Position numbers and translations under genes: made by a program. Below, in pieces: positions 37,159-46,735 of a DNA stretch of 64,000 nt (positions are counted from its first letter, which is position 1; each line of letters begins with the position of its first letter). The notes below the pieces were generated by a model, which ran no database searches, had not been told where the DNA came from, and was given only the letters and a program-made list of their open reading frames with translations. The DNA comes from Phocoena phocoena (taxonomy: Eukaryota > Chordata > Mammalia > Artiodactyla > Phocoenidae): NCBI RefSeq assembly GCF_963924675.1, contig NC_089234.1:57516909-57580908 (forward strand). Direction: 5' to 3'.

Positions 37159-39118
37159 AAAGAGCTTCAAGATGGTGGAAGAGTGAGACACGGAGATCGC
37201 CTTGCTCCCCACAAATACCTCAGAAATACATCTACATGTGGAACACCTCCTACAGAACACCTAGTGAATGCTGGCAGAAGACCTCAGACTTCCCAAAAGG
37301 CAAGAAACTCCCCACGTACCTGGGTAGGGCAAAAGAAAAAAGAATAAACAGAGACAAAAGAATAGGGACGGGACCTGCACCTCTGGAAGGGAGCCGTGAA
37401 GGAGGAAAGGTTCCCACACACGAGGAAGCCCCTTCACCGGCGGAGACTGCGGGTGGCGGAGCGGGGGAGCTTCGGAAACTCGGAGGAGAGCGCAGCCACA
37501 GGGGTGCGGAGGGCAAAGCGGAGAGATTCCCGCACAGAGGATCAGGGCCGACCAGCACTCACCAGCCCAAGAGGCTTGTCTGCTCACCTGCCGGGGCGGG
37601 CGGGGCTGGGAGTTGAGGCTCGGGCTTCAGAGGTCGGATCCCAGGGAGAGGACTGGGGTTGGCGGCGTGAACACAGCCTGAAGGGGGATAGTGCACCATG
37701 GCTAGATGGGAGGGAGTCCGGAAAAATGTCGGGAGCTGCCGAAGAGGCAAGAGACTTTTTCTTCCCTCTGTTTCCTGGTGCGCGAGGAGAGGGGATTCAG
37801 AGCGCTGCTTAAAGGAGCTCCAGAGATGGGCGCGAGCCGCGGCTATCAGCGCGGACCCCAGAGACGGGCATGAAACTCTAAGGCTGCTGCTGCCGCCACC
37901 AAGAAGCCTGTGTGCGAGCACAGGTCACTATCCACACCTCCCCGCCTGGGAGTCTGTGCAGCCCGCCACTGCCAGGGTCCCGTGAACCAGGGACAACTAC
38001 CCCGGGAGAACACACGGAGTGTCTCAGGCTGGTGCAACGTCACGCCGGCCTCTGCCACCGCAGGCTCATTCCGCATCCGTACCCCTCCCTCACCCCCAGG
38101 CTGAGTGAGCCAGAGCCCCCCAATCAGCTGCTCCTTTAACCCCGTCCTGTCTGGGCGAAGAACAGACGCCCTCAGGCGACCTACATGCAGAGGCGGGGCC
38201 AAATCCAAAGCTGAACCCCGGGAGCTGTGCAAACAAAGGAGAGAAAGGGAAATCTCTCCCAGCAGCCTCAGGAGCAGTGGATTAAATCTCCACCATCAAG
38301 TTCATTTACCCTGCATCTGTGGAATACCTGAATAGACAACGAATCATCCCAAATTGAGGAGGTGGACTTTGGGAGCAACGACATATATATATATATTTTT
38401 CCCTTTTTCTCTGTTTGTGAGTGTGTATGTGTATACTTCTCTGTGTGATTTTTTCTGTATAGCTCTGCTTTTACCATTGGCCTAGGGTTCTGCTGGGTTT
38501 TTTTTTTTATTACTTAAAACATTTTTTTAATATTTATTTTTTATTTTAATAAATTTATTTTATTTTACTTTATTTTATCTTCTTTCTTTCTTTCTTTTTT
38601 TCCTCCCTTTTATTCTGAGCCATGTGGAGGACAGGTTCTTGGTGCTCCAGCCAGGCGTCAGGGCTGTGCCTCTGAGGTGGGAGAGCCAACTTCAGGACAC
38701 TGGTCCACAAGAGACCTCCCAGCTCCACATAATATCAAATGGGGAAAATCTCCCAGAGATCTCCCATCTCAACACCAAGACCCAGCTTTACTCAATGACC
38801 AGCAAGCTCCTGTGCTAGAACCCTATGCCAAACAGCTAGCAAGACAGGAACACAACCCCACTCACTAGCAGAGAGGCTGCCTAAAATCATAATAAGGCCA
38901 CAGACACCCCAAAACACACCACCGGACGTGGACCTGCCCACCAGAAAGACAAGATCCAGACTCATCCACCAGAACACAGGCACTAGTCCCCTCCACCAGG
39001 AAGTCTACACAACCGACTGATCCAACCTTAGCCACTGGGGACAGACACCAAAAACAACGGGAACTATGAACTTCCAGCCTGCAAAAAGGAGACCCCCAAG
39101 CACAGTAAGATAAGCAAA
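37159..39118 (+). promoter_or_regulatory. L1 5' untranslated region with internal promoter
   Basis: The first bases include caagatggtgg (37168-37178), resembling the YY1-binding site that positions transcription start in L1 promoters. Many CpGs follow from about 37420 to 38240, then a T-rich run with (TTTA) and (TTTC) units at about 38500-38605. The CpG density means it has kept a promoter-like composition. Whether it is active is unknown. Several long open frames on both strands here (up to 138 codons) follow from low stop-codon density in GC-rich DNA. Confidence 0.75.
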
Positions 39119-40014
39119 ATGAGAAGACAGAAAAACACACAGCAGATGAAGGAGCAAGGTAAAAACCCATGAGACTAACAAATGAAGACGAATTAGGCAG
39201 TCTACCTGAAAAAGAATTCAGAATAATGATAGTAAAGATGATCCAAAATCCTGGAAATAGAATGGAGAAATTACAAGAAACGTTTAACAAGGACCTAGAA
39301 GAACTAAAGAGCAAACAAACAGTGATGAACAACACAATAAATGAAATTAAAATTTCTCTGGAAGGGATCAATAGCATAATAACTGAGGCAGAAGAATGGA
39401 TAAGTGACCTGGATGATAAAATACTGGAAATAACTACTGCAGAGCAGAATAAAGAAAAAAAAAAAATGAAAAAAACTGAGGACAGTCTCAGAGACCTCTG
39501 GGACAACATTAAACACACCAACATTTGAATTATAGGGGTCCCAGAAGAAGAAGAGAAAAAGAAAGGGACTGAGAAAATATTTGAAGAGATTATAGTTGAA
39601 AACATCCTTAATATGGGAATGGAAATAGTTAATCAAGTCCAGTAAGCACAGAGAGTCCCGTATAGGATAAATCTAAGGAGAAACACACCAAGACACATAT
39701 TAATCAAATTATCAAAAATTAAATACAAACAAAAAATATTAAAAGCAGCAAGGGAAAAACAGCAAATAACATACAAGGGAATCCCCATAAGGTTAAGAGC
39801 TGATCTTTCAGCAGAAACTCTGCAAGCCAGAAGGGAGTTGCAGGACATAGTTAAAGTGACAAAGGAGAAAAACCTACAACCAAGATGACTCTACCCAGCA
39901 AGGACCTCATTCAGATTTGATGGAGAACTTAAAAACTTTACAGACAAGCAAAAGCTAAGAGAACTTAGCACCACCAGACCAGCTTTACAACAAATGCTAA
40001 AGGAACTTCTCTAG
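39119..40014 (+). pseudogene. L1 ORF1 pseudogene
   Basis: Remnant of the L1 RNA-binding chaperone that coats L1 RNA. The start ATG (39119-39121) opens MRRQKNTQQMKEQGKNP and then meets TGA, after which the frame shifts. The frame resumes at 39169 with MRLTNEDELGSLPEKEF, a coiled-coil-like stretch rich in Glu/Lys/Leu/Ile, and stops at TGA 39526-39528, where CGA would be expected; this looks like a CpG-to-TpG change. The C-terminal RNA-binding part continues to TAG at 40012-40014, with further in-frame stops including one after VNQVQ near 39643. Not functional. Confidence 0.85.
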
Positions 40015-40072
40015 GCAGGAAACACAAGAGAAGGAAAAGACCTAAAATAATAAACCCAAAACAAACAAGAAA

Positions 40073-42639
40073 ATGGTAATAGGAACATACGTACCGATAA
40101 TTACCTTAAATGGAAATGGATTAAATGCTCCCACCAAAAGACACAGACTGGCTGAATGGATACAAAAACAAGACCCATATATATGCTGTCTACAAGAGAC
40201 CCACTTCAGACCTAGGGAAACATACAGACTGAAAGTGAGGGGATAGAAAAGATATCCCATGCAAATGGAAACCAAAAGAAAGCTGGAGTAGCAATTCTCG
40301 TATCAGACAAAAGAGACTTTAAAACGAAGACTATTACAAGAGACAAAGAAGGACACTACATAATGATCAAGGGATCAATGCAAGAAGAAGATATAACAAT
40401 TGTAAATATTTATGCACCGAACACAGGAGCACCTCAATACATAAGGCAAATGCTAACAGCCATAAAAGGGGAAATCGACGGTAACACAATCATAGTAGGG
40501 TACTTTAACACCCCACTTTCACCAATGGACAGATCATCCAAAACGAAAATAAAGAAGGAAACACAATCTTTAAATGATACATTAAACAAGATGGACTTAA
40601 TTGATATTTATAGGACATTCCATCCAAAACCAACAGAATACACATTCTTCTCAAGTGCTCATGGACCATGCTCCAGGATACATCATATCTTGGGTCACAA
40701 ATCATCCTTGGTAAATTTAAGAAAATTGAACTCGTATCAAGTATCTTTGCCGACCACAACACTATGAGACTAGATATCAATTACAGGGAAAAGTCTGTAA
40801 GGAAAACAAACACATGGAGACTAAACAACACACTACTTAATAACCAACAGATCACTGAAGAAATCAAAGAAGAAAGTAAAAAATACCTAGAAACAAATGA
40901 CAATGAAAAGACGACGACCGAAAACCTGTGGGATGCAGCAAAAGCAGTTCTAAGAGGGAAGTTTATAGCAATACAATCCTACCTTAAGAAACACGAAACA
41001 TCTCAAATAAACAATAAACAATAAACCTTACATCTAAAGCAATCAGAGAAAAAACAACAAAAAAAACCCAAAGGAAAGAAATCATAAAGATCAGATCAGA
41101 AATAAATGAAAAGAAAGGAAGGAAACTACAGCAAAGATCAATAAAACTAAAAGCTGGTTCTTTGAGAAGATAAACAAAACTGATAAACCATAGCCAGACG
41201 CATCAAGGAAAAAAGGGAGAAGACTCAAATCAATAGAATTGGAAATGAAAAAGGAGAAGTAAAAACTGACACTGCAGAAATACAAAGGATCATGAGAGAT
41301 TATTACAAGCAACTGTACGCCAATAAAATGGACAACCTGGAAGAAATGGACAAATTCTTAGAAATGCACAACCTTCCGAGACTGAACCAGGAAGAAATAG
41401 AAAATATGAACAGACCAATCACAAGCACTGAAATTGAAACTGTAATTAGAAATCTTCCAACAAACAAAAGCCCAGCACCAGATGGCTTCACAGGCGAATT
41501 CTATCAAACATTTAGAAAAGAGCTAACACCTATCCTTCTCAAACTCTCCCAAAATATAGCAGAGGGAGGAACACTCCCAAACTCATTCTACATGGCCACC
41601 ATCACCCTGATACCAAAACCAGACAAAGATGTCACAAAGAAAGAAAACTACAGGCCAATATCACTGATGAACATAGATGCAAAAATCCTCCACAAAATAC
41701 TAGCAAACAGAATCCAGCAGCACATTCAAAGGATCATACACTATGATCAAGTGGGGTTTATCCCAAGGAATGCAAGGATTCTTCAATATACGCAAATCAA
41801 TCAACGCAATACACCATATTAACAAATTGAAGGAGAAAAACCATATGATCATCTAAATAGATGCAGAGAAAGCTTTTGACAAAATTCAACACCCATTTAT
41901 GATAAAAACCCTCCAGAAAGTAGGCATAGAGGGAACTTTCCTCAACATAATAAAGGCCATATATGACAAACCCACAGCCAACATTGTCCTCAATGGTGAA
42001 AAACTGAAACCATTTCCACTAAGATCAGGAACAAGACAAGGCTGCCCACTCTCACCACTATTATTCAACATAGTTCTGGAAGTTTTAGCCACAGCAATCA
42101 GACAAGTAAAAGAAATAAAAGGAATCTAAGTCGGAAAAGAAGTATAGCTGTCACTTTTTGCACATGACATGATACTATACATAGAGAATCCTAAAGATGC
42201 TACCAGAAAACTACTAGAGCTAATCAATGAATTTGGTAAGGTAGCAGGATACAAAATTCATGCACAGAAATCTCTGGCATTCCTGTACACTAATGATGAG
42301 AAATCTGAAAGTGAAATTAAGAAAACATTCCCATTTACCAATGCAACAAAAAGAATAAAATATCTAGGAATTAAACCTACCTAAGGAGACAAAAGACATG
42401 TATGCAGAAAATTATAAGACACTGATGAAAGAGATTAAAGATGATACAAATAGATGGAGAGATATACCATGTTCTTGGACTGGAAGAATCAACATTGTGA
42501 AAATGACTCTACTACCCAAAGCAATCTACAGATTCAGTGCAATCTCTATCAAACTACCACTGGCATTTTTCACAAAACTAGAAGAAAAAAGTTTACAATT
42601 TGTATGGAAACACAAAAGACCCCGAACAGCCAAAGCAAT
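40073..42639 (+). pseudogene. L1 ORF2 pseudogene (endonuclease and RT, 3' end missing)
   Basis: Remnant of the L1 endonuclease/reverse transcriptase. It starts at ATG 40073-40075. The endonuclease region keeps the QETH glutamate motif and ADHN. It has GYFN where the family has GDFN (codon TAC at 40501-40503) and RIHHIL where the family has RIDHIL (codon CAT at 40681-40683). The RT region keeps [14 protein letters not shown] and [15 protein letters not shown]. It then shows TAA at 42127-42129, TAG at 42145-42147 and FAHD in place of FADD. There are several frameshifts and an early TAG near 40243. Both enzymatic activities should be dead. The loss of catalytic aspartates is discussed in the findings. 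Confidence 0.88.
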
Positions 42640-42659
42640 TCCTACAAGAGTAGCTCCTA

Positions 42660-42960
42660 ATCACTAAGATGGGGGGCTTAGAGAAGGAGTTCAGGGGGCT
42701 GGGATTTGAACTAGGTCTTGAAAAGCAATTCAAAATTGGAGTAAAGGACAGGGAAGTGCATACAAGGTGAGCAAGACTGTATACCAAAGCTATGGCAGGG
42801 GTGCACTGCAAGGTATCCAACTCCAAGAACCACTTCTGCCCATCCAGGACAAGGACACATGGAAGTGGACTACCCTGCATTACTGCTGTAGAAGACCAAC
42901 CACAGCCAAAATCCACAACAGAACAGCAGTCAGCCAACTCCTCACCCTGAAACCCATTTA
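42660..42960 (-). repeat. possible L2 relic, right part of the split copy
   Basis: ctgggatttgaactaggtct followed by tgaaaagcaattcaaaatt and aggacagggaagtgc resembles an upstream L2 block in reverse orientation, which would be the other side of the L2 interrupted at 36534. Divergence makes this tentative. Confidence 0.35.
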
Positions 42961-43429
42961 TACCTAGGTTATCAAGGTTGATATTTGCAAACGAGTTGTT
43001 CTACCTACATCAAAAGCCTTAAGTGAAAATGAGTTCAGTTTTTACATATGTACCTAAATTGTGTAGCTTTCATTCCATAACAGGTACAGTTCATTCAATA
43101 TTTTCCTTTCTTGATACCTATCATCAAGATTGAGGTAAAGCTAAAAAAGTAACTGGGCTCCCTGATGAAAACATGAGAAGGCCCATCTGTACACATACAA
43201 CTGTCCTTTCATGGGGCAGGGAACATGCACTCTTGGCCTTCATTCTCCAACGCTTTTGGAGGGCCTGCCCCAAGTGTGCTGGCTCAGGACTCTCACCAGC
43301 TACAATGGAAGCAGACCCTGTACCCCGGATGAGCACAGATAATACAGCACAGCAGGTCTGGTGGCCTAAAGTTATCTGAAGTGTGACTAAAGAAAGAGAG
43401 GAAAAGGAGGAAAATTGTAAAATTAATGA
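42961..43429. other. unique sequence, no gene seen
   Basis: No repeat or exon recognised. Confidence 0.4.
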
Positions 43430-43530
43430 ATGACCTGTGCTAGGCACTTGAACATAAGCTGCTACATTTACATAAGAGGACACTGGGGCTCAGGTTAAGC
43501 CACTTGCATACAGGGTAATACAGCTTTCAG
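43430..43530 (-). repeat. MIR SINE relic (partial)
   Basis: acctgtgctaggcacttgaa and aagaggacactggggctcag followed by gttaagccacttgcatac fit a reverse-complement MIR. Confidence 0.6.
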
Positions 43531-43998
43531 GAGTGCAGAGGCCCACTGTGAACCTGGATCTACCCGGAAAGGCAGATGCTGCCTTCCCAAGTTGTACCTC
43601 AAGGAAAGTTGTCTGACAGCGAGCCAGAATGCAGAACCATCTTCAGAAGAGACAGATGGATGCTCAATAAAGGTCCAGAGAAGATAAGGTAGAAATAAAG
43701 GCTGGGAAAGGAACATTGTGGCAGGGGAATTTTTCTCTCAACCCCAGCCCAAGAGTAGAGAAACCTTTGGGACCGTGTGTGTTCACACCCCATCACAGAG
43801 CATCCCCTAACAGAGCAATGAACTACAATGGCTGATTTTGATTAAAACCAGCAGGATGCACTGCAAACCCATTCTTCAGCTACAAACCACAGACCCTGGG
43901 AGGGAAATTCCCCTAATACCTGCAGGTAGCATCCCTTTGAGAGTATCCAGCAGACACAGAAATCAACAGTACTCTACACATCAACAGGAAAACGAGAT
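43531..43998. other. unique sequence, no gene seen
   Basis: Non-coding; nothing recognised. Confidence 0.4.
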
Positions 43999-44142
43999 GG
44001 GAGATTAGAGAGAGACAGAAAGAGAGAGAGAGGGAGGGAGGAAGGGGGGGAAGAGAGAGGGAGAGAGAGAGGAAGGAAGGAGGGAGGGAGGAAGGAAGGG
44101 AGGAAGGGATGGATGAAGGGATGGAGGGAGGAAGAAGGAGAG
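43999..44142. repeat. polypurine (GA/GGAA)n tract
   Basis: An almost pure purine strand of GAGA, GGGAG, GGAAGGAAGG and GGATGGATG-like units. Such tracts can adopt triplex structure and vary in length. Confidence 0.93.
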
Positions 44143-44469
44143 TCTGGTAAAGATGACTACATAAATAGAGAAGCTTAGGGTCGGGGGGGGAAGGGAGAAT
44201 TAATAAGGAAAATGAATCTCAGAAGAAAATTTTTCCATTATCTTTACAGTTTTATTTCATAATGAATAGCATTTTCATAGGTTAGGAATTACTTACAAAA
44301 GGAAGAAAAGGCCAATTTAGAGTCAGGAGAGATTCAGGAAACGTTAAGCAACAATACAGCAAATGAAAGGCGCTGCAAGAGAGCACTAGAAGAACGGTCA
44401 CAAGTCAGTTCTTGATTAATTCCCAAAGAAAATCCCTTAGAGTGCAGTGTGCCACTCTTCACAAAGCTC
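44143..44469. other. unique sequence, no gene seen
   Basis: Non-coding with an eight-base G run near 44183. Confidence 0.4.
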
Positions 44470-44650
44470 CTCTCCATTCATCATCTCAGCTGATCTTCCT
44501 ACAAGAGGAGGAAGACGCTTACTCTCAATGTTCTCTTTCTAACTGAGGAGGTGGCGGCCCAGTAAGGTTGACTTGCCCAAGGCCACAGTCAGTCTTCGGG
44601 AGCACTGGGTCTTCCAATGTCTACTCCACCCTGGTGCTGTCTCTTCCAGA
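44470..44650 (-). repeat. MIR SINE relic
   Basis: atctcagctgatcttcctac, aactgaggaggtggcggccc and gttgacttgcccaaggccac match reverse-complement MIR blocks in order. Confidence 0.6.
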
Positions 44651-45473
44651 AGCGGCAGAGGTCAGACACGGATGGAGCATGGTGCGAGGCTTCACCGTGG
44701 AGACAGGAAACGTCACTTGACCTCAAGAACTGTGCATGACTGAGGAGAAGGGAATCCACGCAGTGACTCAGGGAGACGGAACAGAATAATAAAGACGGGA
44801 AAGAACAAGACGTGGTCGTGGGGTGATGAGACTGGTCTGACTGGAACAGATTGTGTGGGCAAAGGAGTAGCTGGAGAGAAGGCCAGAGAGACAAGGCTCA
44901 GGGAAGCAGTGAATGCCAAGCTAAAGAGATCGCCCTTGGTTCTGTAAGTCAGCGGGAGCAAATGAACAATTCTGAGGAGACTGGCATGATGAAAACAGTA
45001 CTGGGAGAAAGAACTTACTTAATTAGAGGGTAGATTTAATGCCACCACTTAACATAGAAGGGGGACACTCAAACATACAAACATTGGCCAAATTCTCCCA
45101 GTAAGAATGAGACACAGCTGCCCACTGGCTTTGACATCACAGTGCCATTAGGCACCCTCAACCTGCCATTAGCTAAACGATATAGGCTCACTCCTTCCAC
45201 TTAAGAGGTTTTGGCTGGGGGAACCTCATCAGCCTTCCCTATGTGCCCTTTGCTGCTGCTCTGACTGCCCCATACTTGCCCTCCCCACTGTGCTGTCCAT
45301 CCAGAACTGTCCAAGACCAGGATCTTACCTAGATACCTCTCAGTATCAGAATGCATATGCCTTGGAGGCAACTACTGCTTATCTGATAAGGGGGCTCAAG
45401 CCAAGGCTGCAATGGCTGCTGAAGCCAGCGGTCTCTCTGCTGCCCTTTTCTCAGGGATTGTCAGTGCCTTAAC
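44651..45473. other. unique sequence, no gene seen
   Basis: No repeat or exon recognised. Confidence 0.4.
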
Positions 45474-45620
45474 TCGGTGGTTCCCATGCACTGGGGTGGA
45501 CCTGGATCATCCCAGCCCCCATCCCAGAGAGTCTGGTTGATCAGGTATGGGACAGGGCCCAGATACCTGCGATTTTTAAATGATCTCCAGGTGACTGATG
45601 TTCTGACAGGTTTGAAACTG
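45474..45620 (+). repeat. MER5A-like hAT-Charlie DNA transposon relic
   Basis: Begins tcggtggttcccatgcactg, has atcccagagagtctggttga and gggcccagatacctgcgat, and runs to ctgacaggtttgaaactg. This is the order of MER5A blocks. Non-autonomous and immobile. Confidence 0.6.
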
Positions 45621-46119
45621 CCGAAACTCCAGAAAACAGAAATTGCAGAACCCTGGCAGAGAAAATACGGTGGTATGTTCTAGTCTTTCTAGATCTCTTC
45701 AAATAAAACCACACAAGAGGTACTCTACAGAGCCCCAGCACTGTACCTCAGGCATCCAGTTTTCCCCAATGTCTAGATTCATACACATACAGCTATCTTC
45801 ACAGAGATCTCATTAAATCAAAATGTGACATCATTCAGGACAACCCACATTAAAATTAACTTTGCTTTGTTAATCAGTGAAGAATTAAACATAGTAAAGA
45901 TGATGATAAAGAATATGCTTAAACTTCTAAAACAAACTCCCTCTGTATACACTATGCATAAACTACCATTCAACTCCTAGACCCTGATCATCTGGTCTGG
46001 AGAGTGGTAACTTTTGGTCATCGGAGTACCACACTGTAATTTTTACTGTATCTCCATAAGAGTTGTATTATTACATACTGCATATTTTTTTCCTCGACTA
46101 ATTTTTCCTACTAACTCAG
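45621..46119. other. unique sequence, AT-rich, no gene seen
   Basis: Nothing recognised. Confidence 0.4.
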
Positions 46120-46132
46120 AAATTAAAGTATG
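46120..46132. repeat. target-site duplication, left copy (SINE)
   Basis: aaattaaagtatg, matching 46455-46467 with one mismatch. Its last base may belong to the SINE. Confidence 0.75.
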
Positions 46133-46454
46133 GGAACTTGCCTGGTGGTGCAGTGGTTAAGAATCCACCTGCCAATGCAAGGGACACGGGTTCGAGCCCT
46201 GGTCCAGGAAAATACCACATGCCGCGGAGCAACTAAGCCCGTGCACCAAAACTACTGAGCCTGTGCTCTAGAGCCCGTGAGCCACAACTACTGAAGCCCG
46301 TGCGCCTAGAGCCCATGCTCCACAACAAGAGAAGCCACCGCAATGGGAAGCCTGCGCACCGCGACGAAGAGTAGCCCCCTGCTCGCTGCAACTAGAGAAA
46401 GCCCACATAGAGCAACAAAGACCCAACACAGCCAAAAATAAATTAAAAATAAAT
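46133..46454 (+). mobile_element. CHR-1-like tRNA-derived SINE
   Basis: A longer, older relative of CHR-2. The head ggaacttgcctggtggtgca has a tRNA-like A box, then B-box-like gggttcgagccctgg. The distinctive tail repeats actactgagcctgtgctcta and gagcccgtgagccacaacta, later aaagcccacatagagcaac, and ends in an AT-rich tail of aaataa units. Flanked by an imperfect 13-bp duplication. Confidence 0.85.
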
Positions 46455-46467
46455 AAATTAAAATATG
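46455..46467. repeat. target-site duplication, right copy (SINE)
   Basis: aaattaaaatatg, paired with 46120-46132. Confidence 0.75.
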
Positions 46468-46599
46468 AAAGTTATAATACAGTCATAAAAGTATACAGTT
46501 ATGTTTAATTATAAACACAGTTACAAAAATTTTTAAAGTCCATCCCATGTACCACCTAAAATTTCCTGTACCACCCATGATCCAACACTTAGGGAGACA

Positions 46600-46735
46600 A
46601 TGATCTAGAACCAATCGTCTCATATGACAGAAGAAGGAACCGGCATTCAGCGAAGTCAAGTAATTGGACTAAAGTTACATGGCTCCTAGGCAGAACAAGC
46701 ATAGCTCTGCTCTGTCTCCTGATTCCTTGCTCACA
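46600..46735 (-). repeat. MIR SINE relic
   Basis: agaaggaaccggcattcagc, gaagtcaagtaattggacta and aagttacatggctcctaggc are decayed reverse-complement MIR blocks. Confidence 0.55.

Larger units (their letters stand above)
37159..42639 (+). mobile_element. LINE-1 with intact 5' end, lacking its 3' end (younger subfamily)
   Basis: About 5.5 kb. It has a GC- and CpG-rich 5' untranslated region (37159-39118), a broken ORF1 (39119-40014) and a broken ORF2 (40073 onwards) that stops abruptly near 42639 within the C-terminal half. No 3' untranslated region or poly(A) tail follows. Insertion by target-primed reverse transcription starts at the 3' end, so a missing 3' end with a kept 5' end points to a later deletion or rearrangement rather than incomplete insertion. 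It sits inside the older L1 fragment at 36535-37158. Confidence 0.88.

Noticed and set aside
37396..37812. 138-codon open frame in the L1 5' region
   Set aside because: GC-rich DNA with few stop codons. Overlapping frames of similar length occur on both strands, so it is a shadow of the L1 untranslated region.
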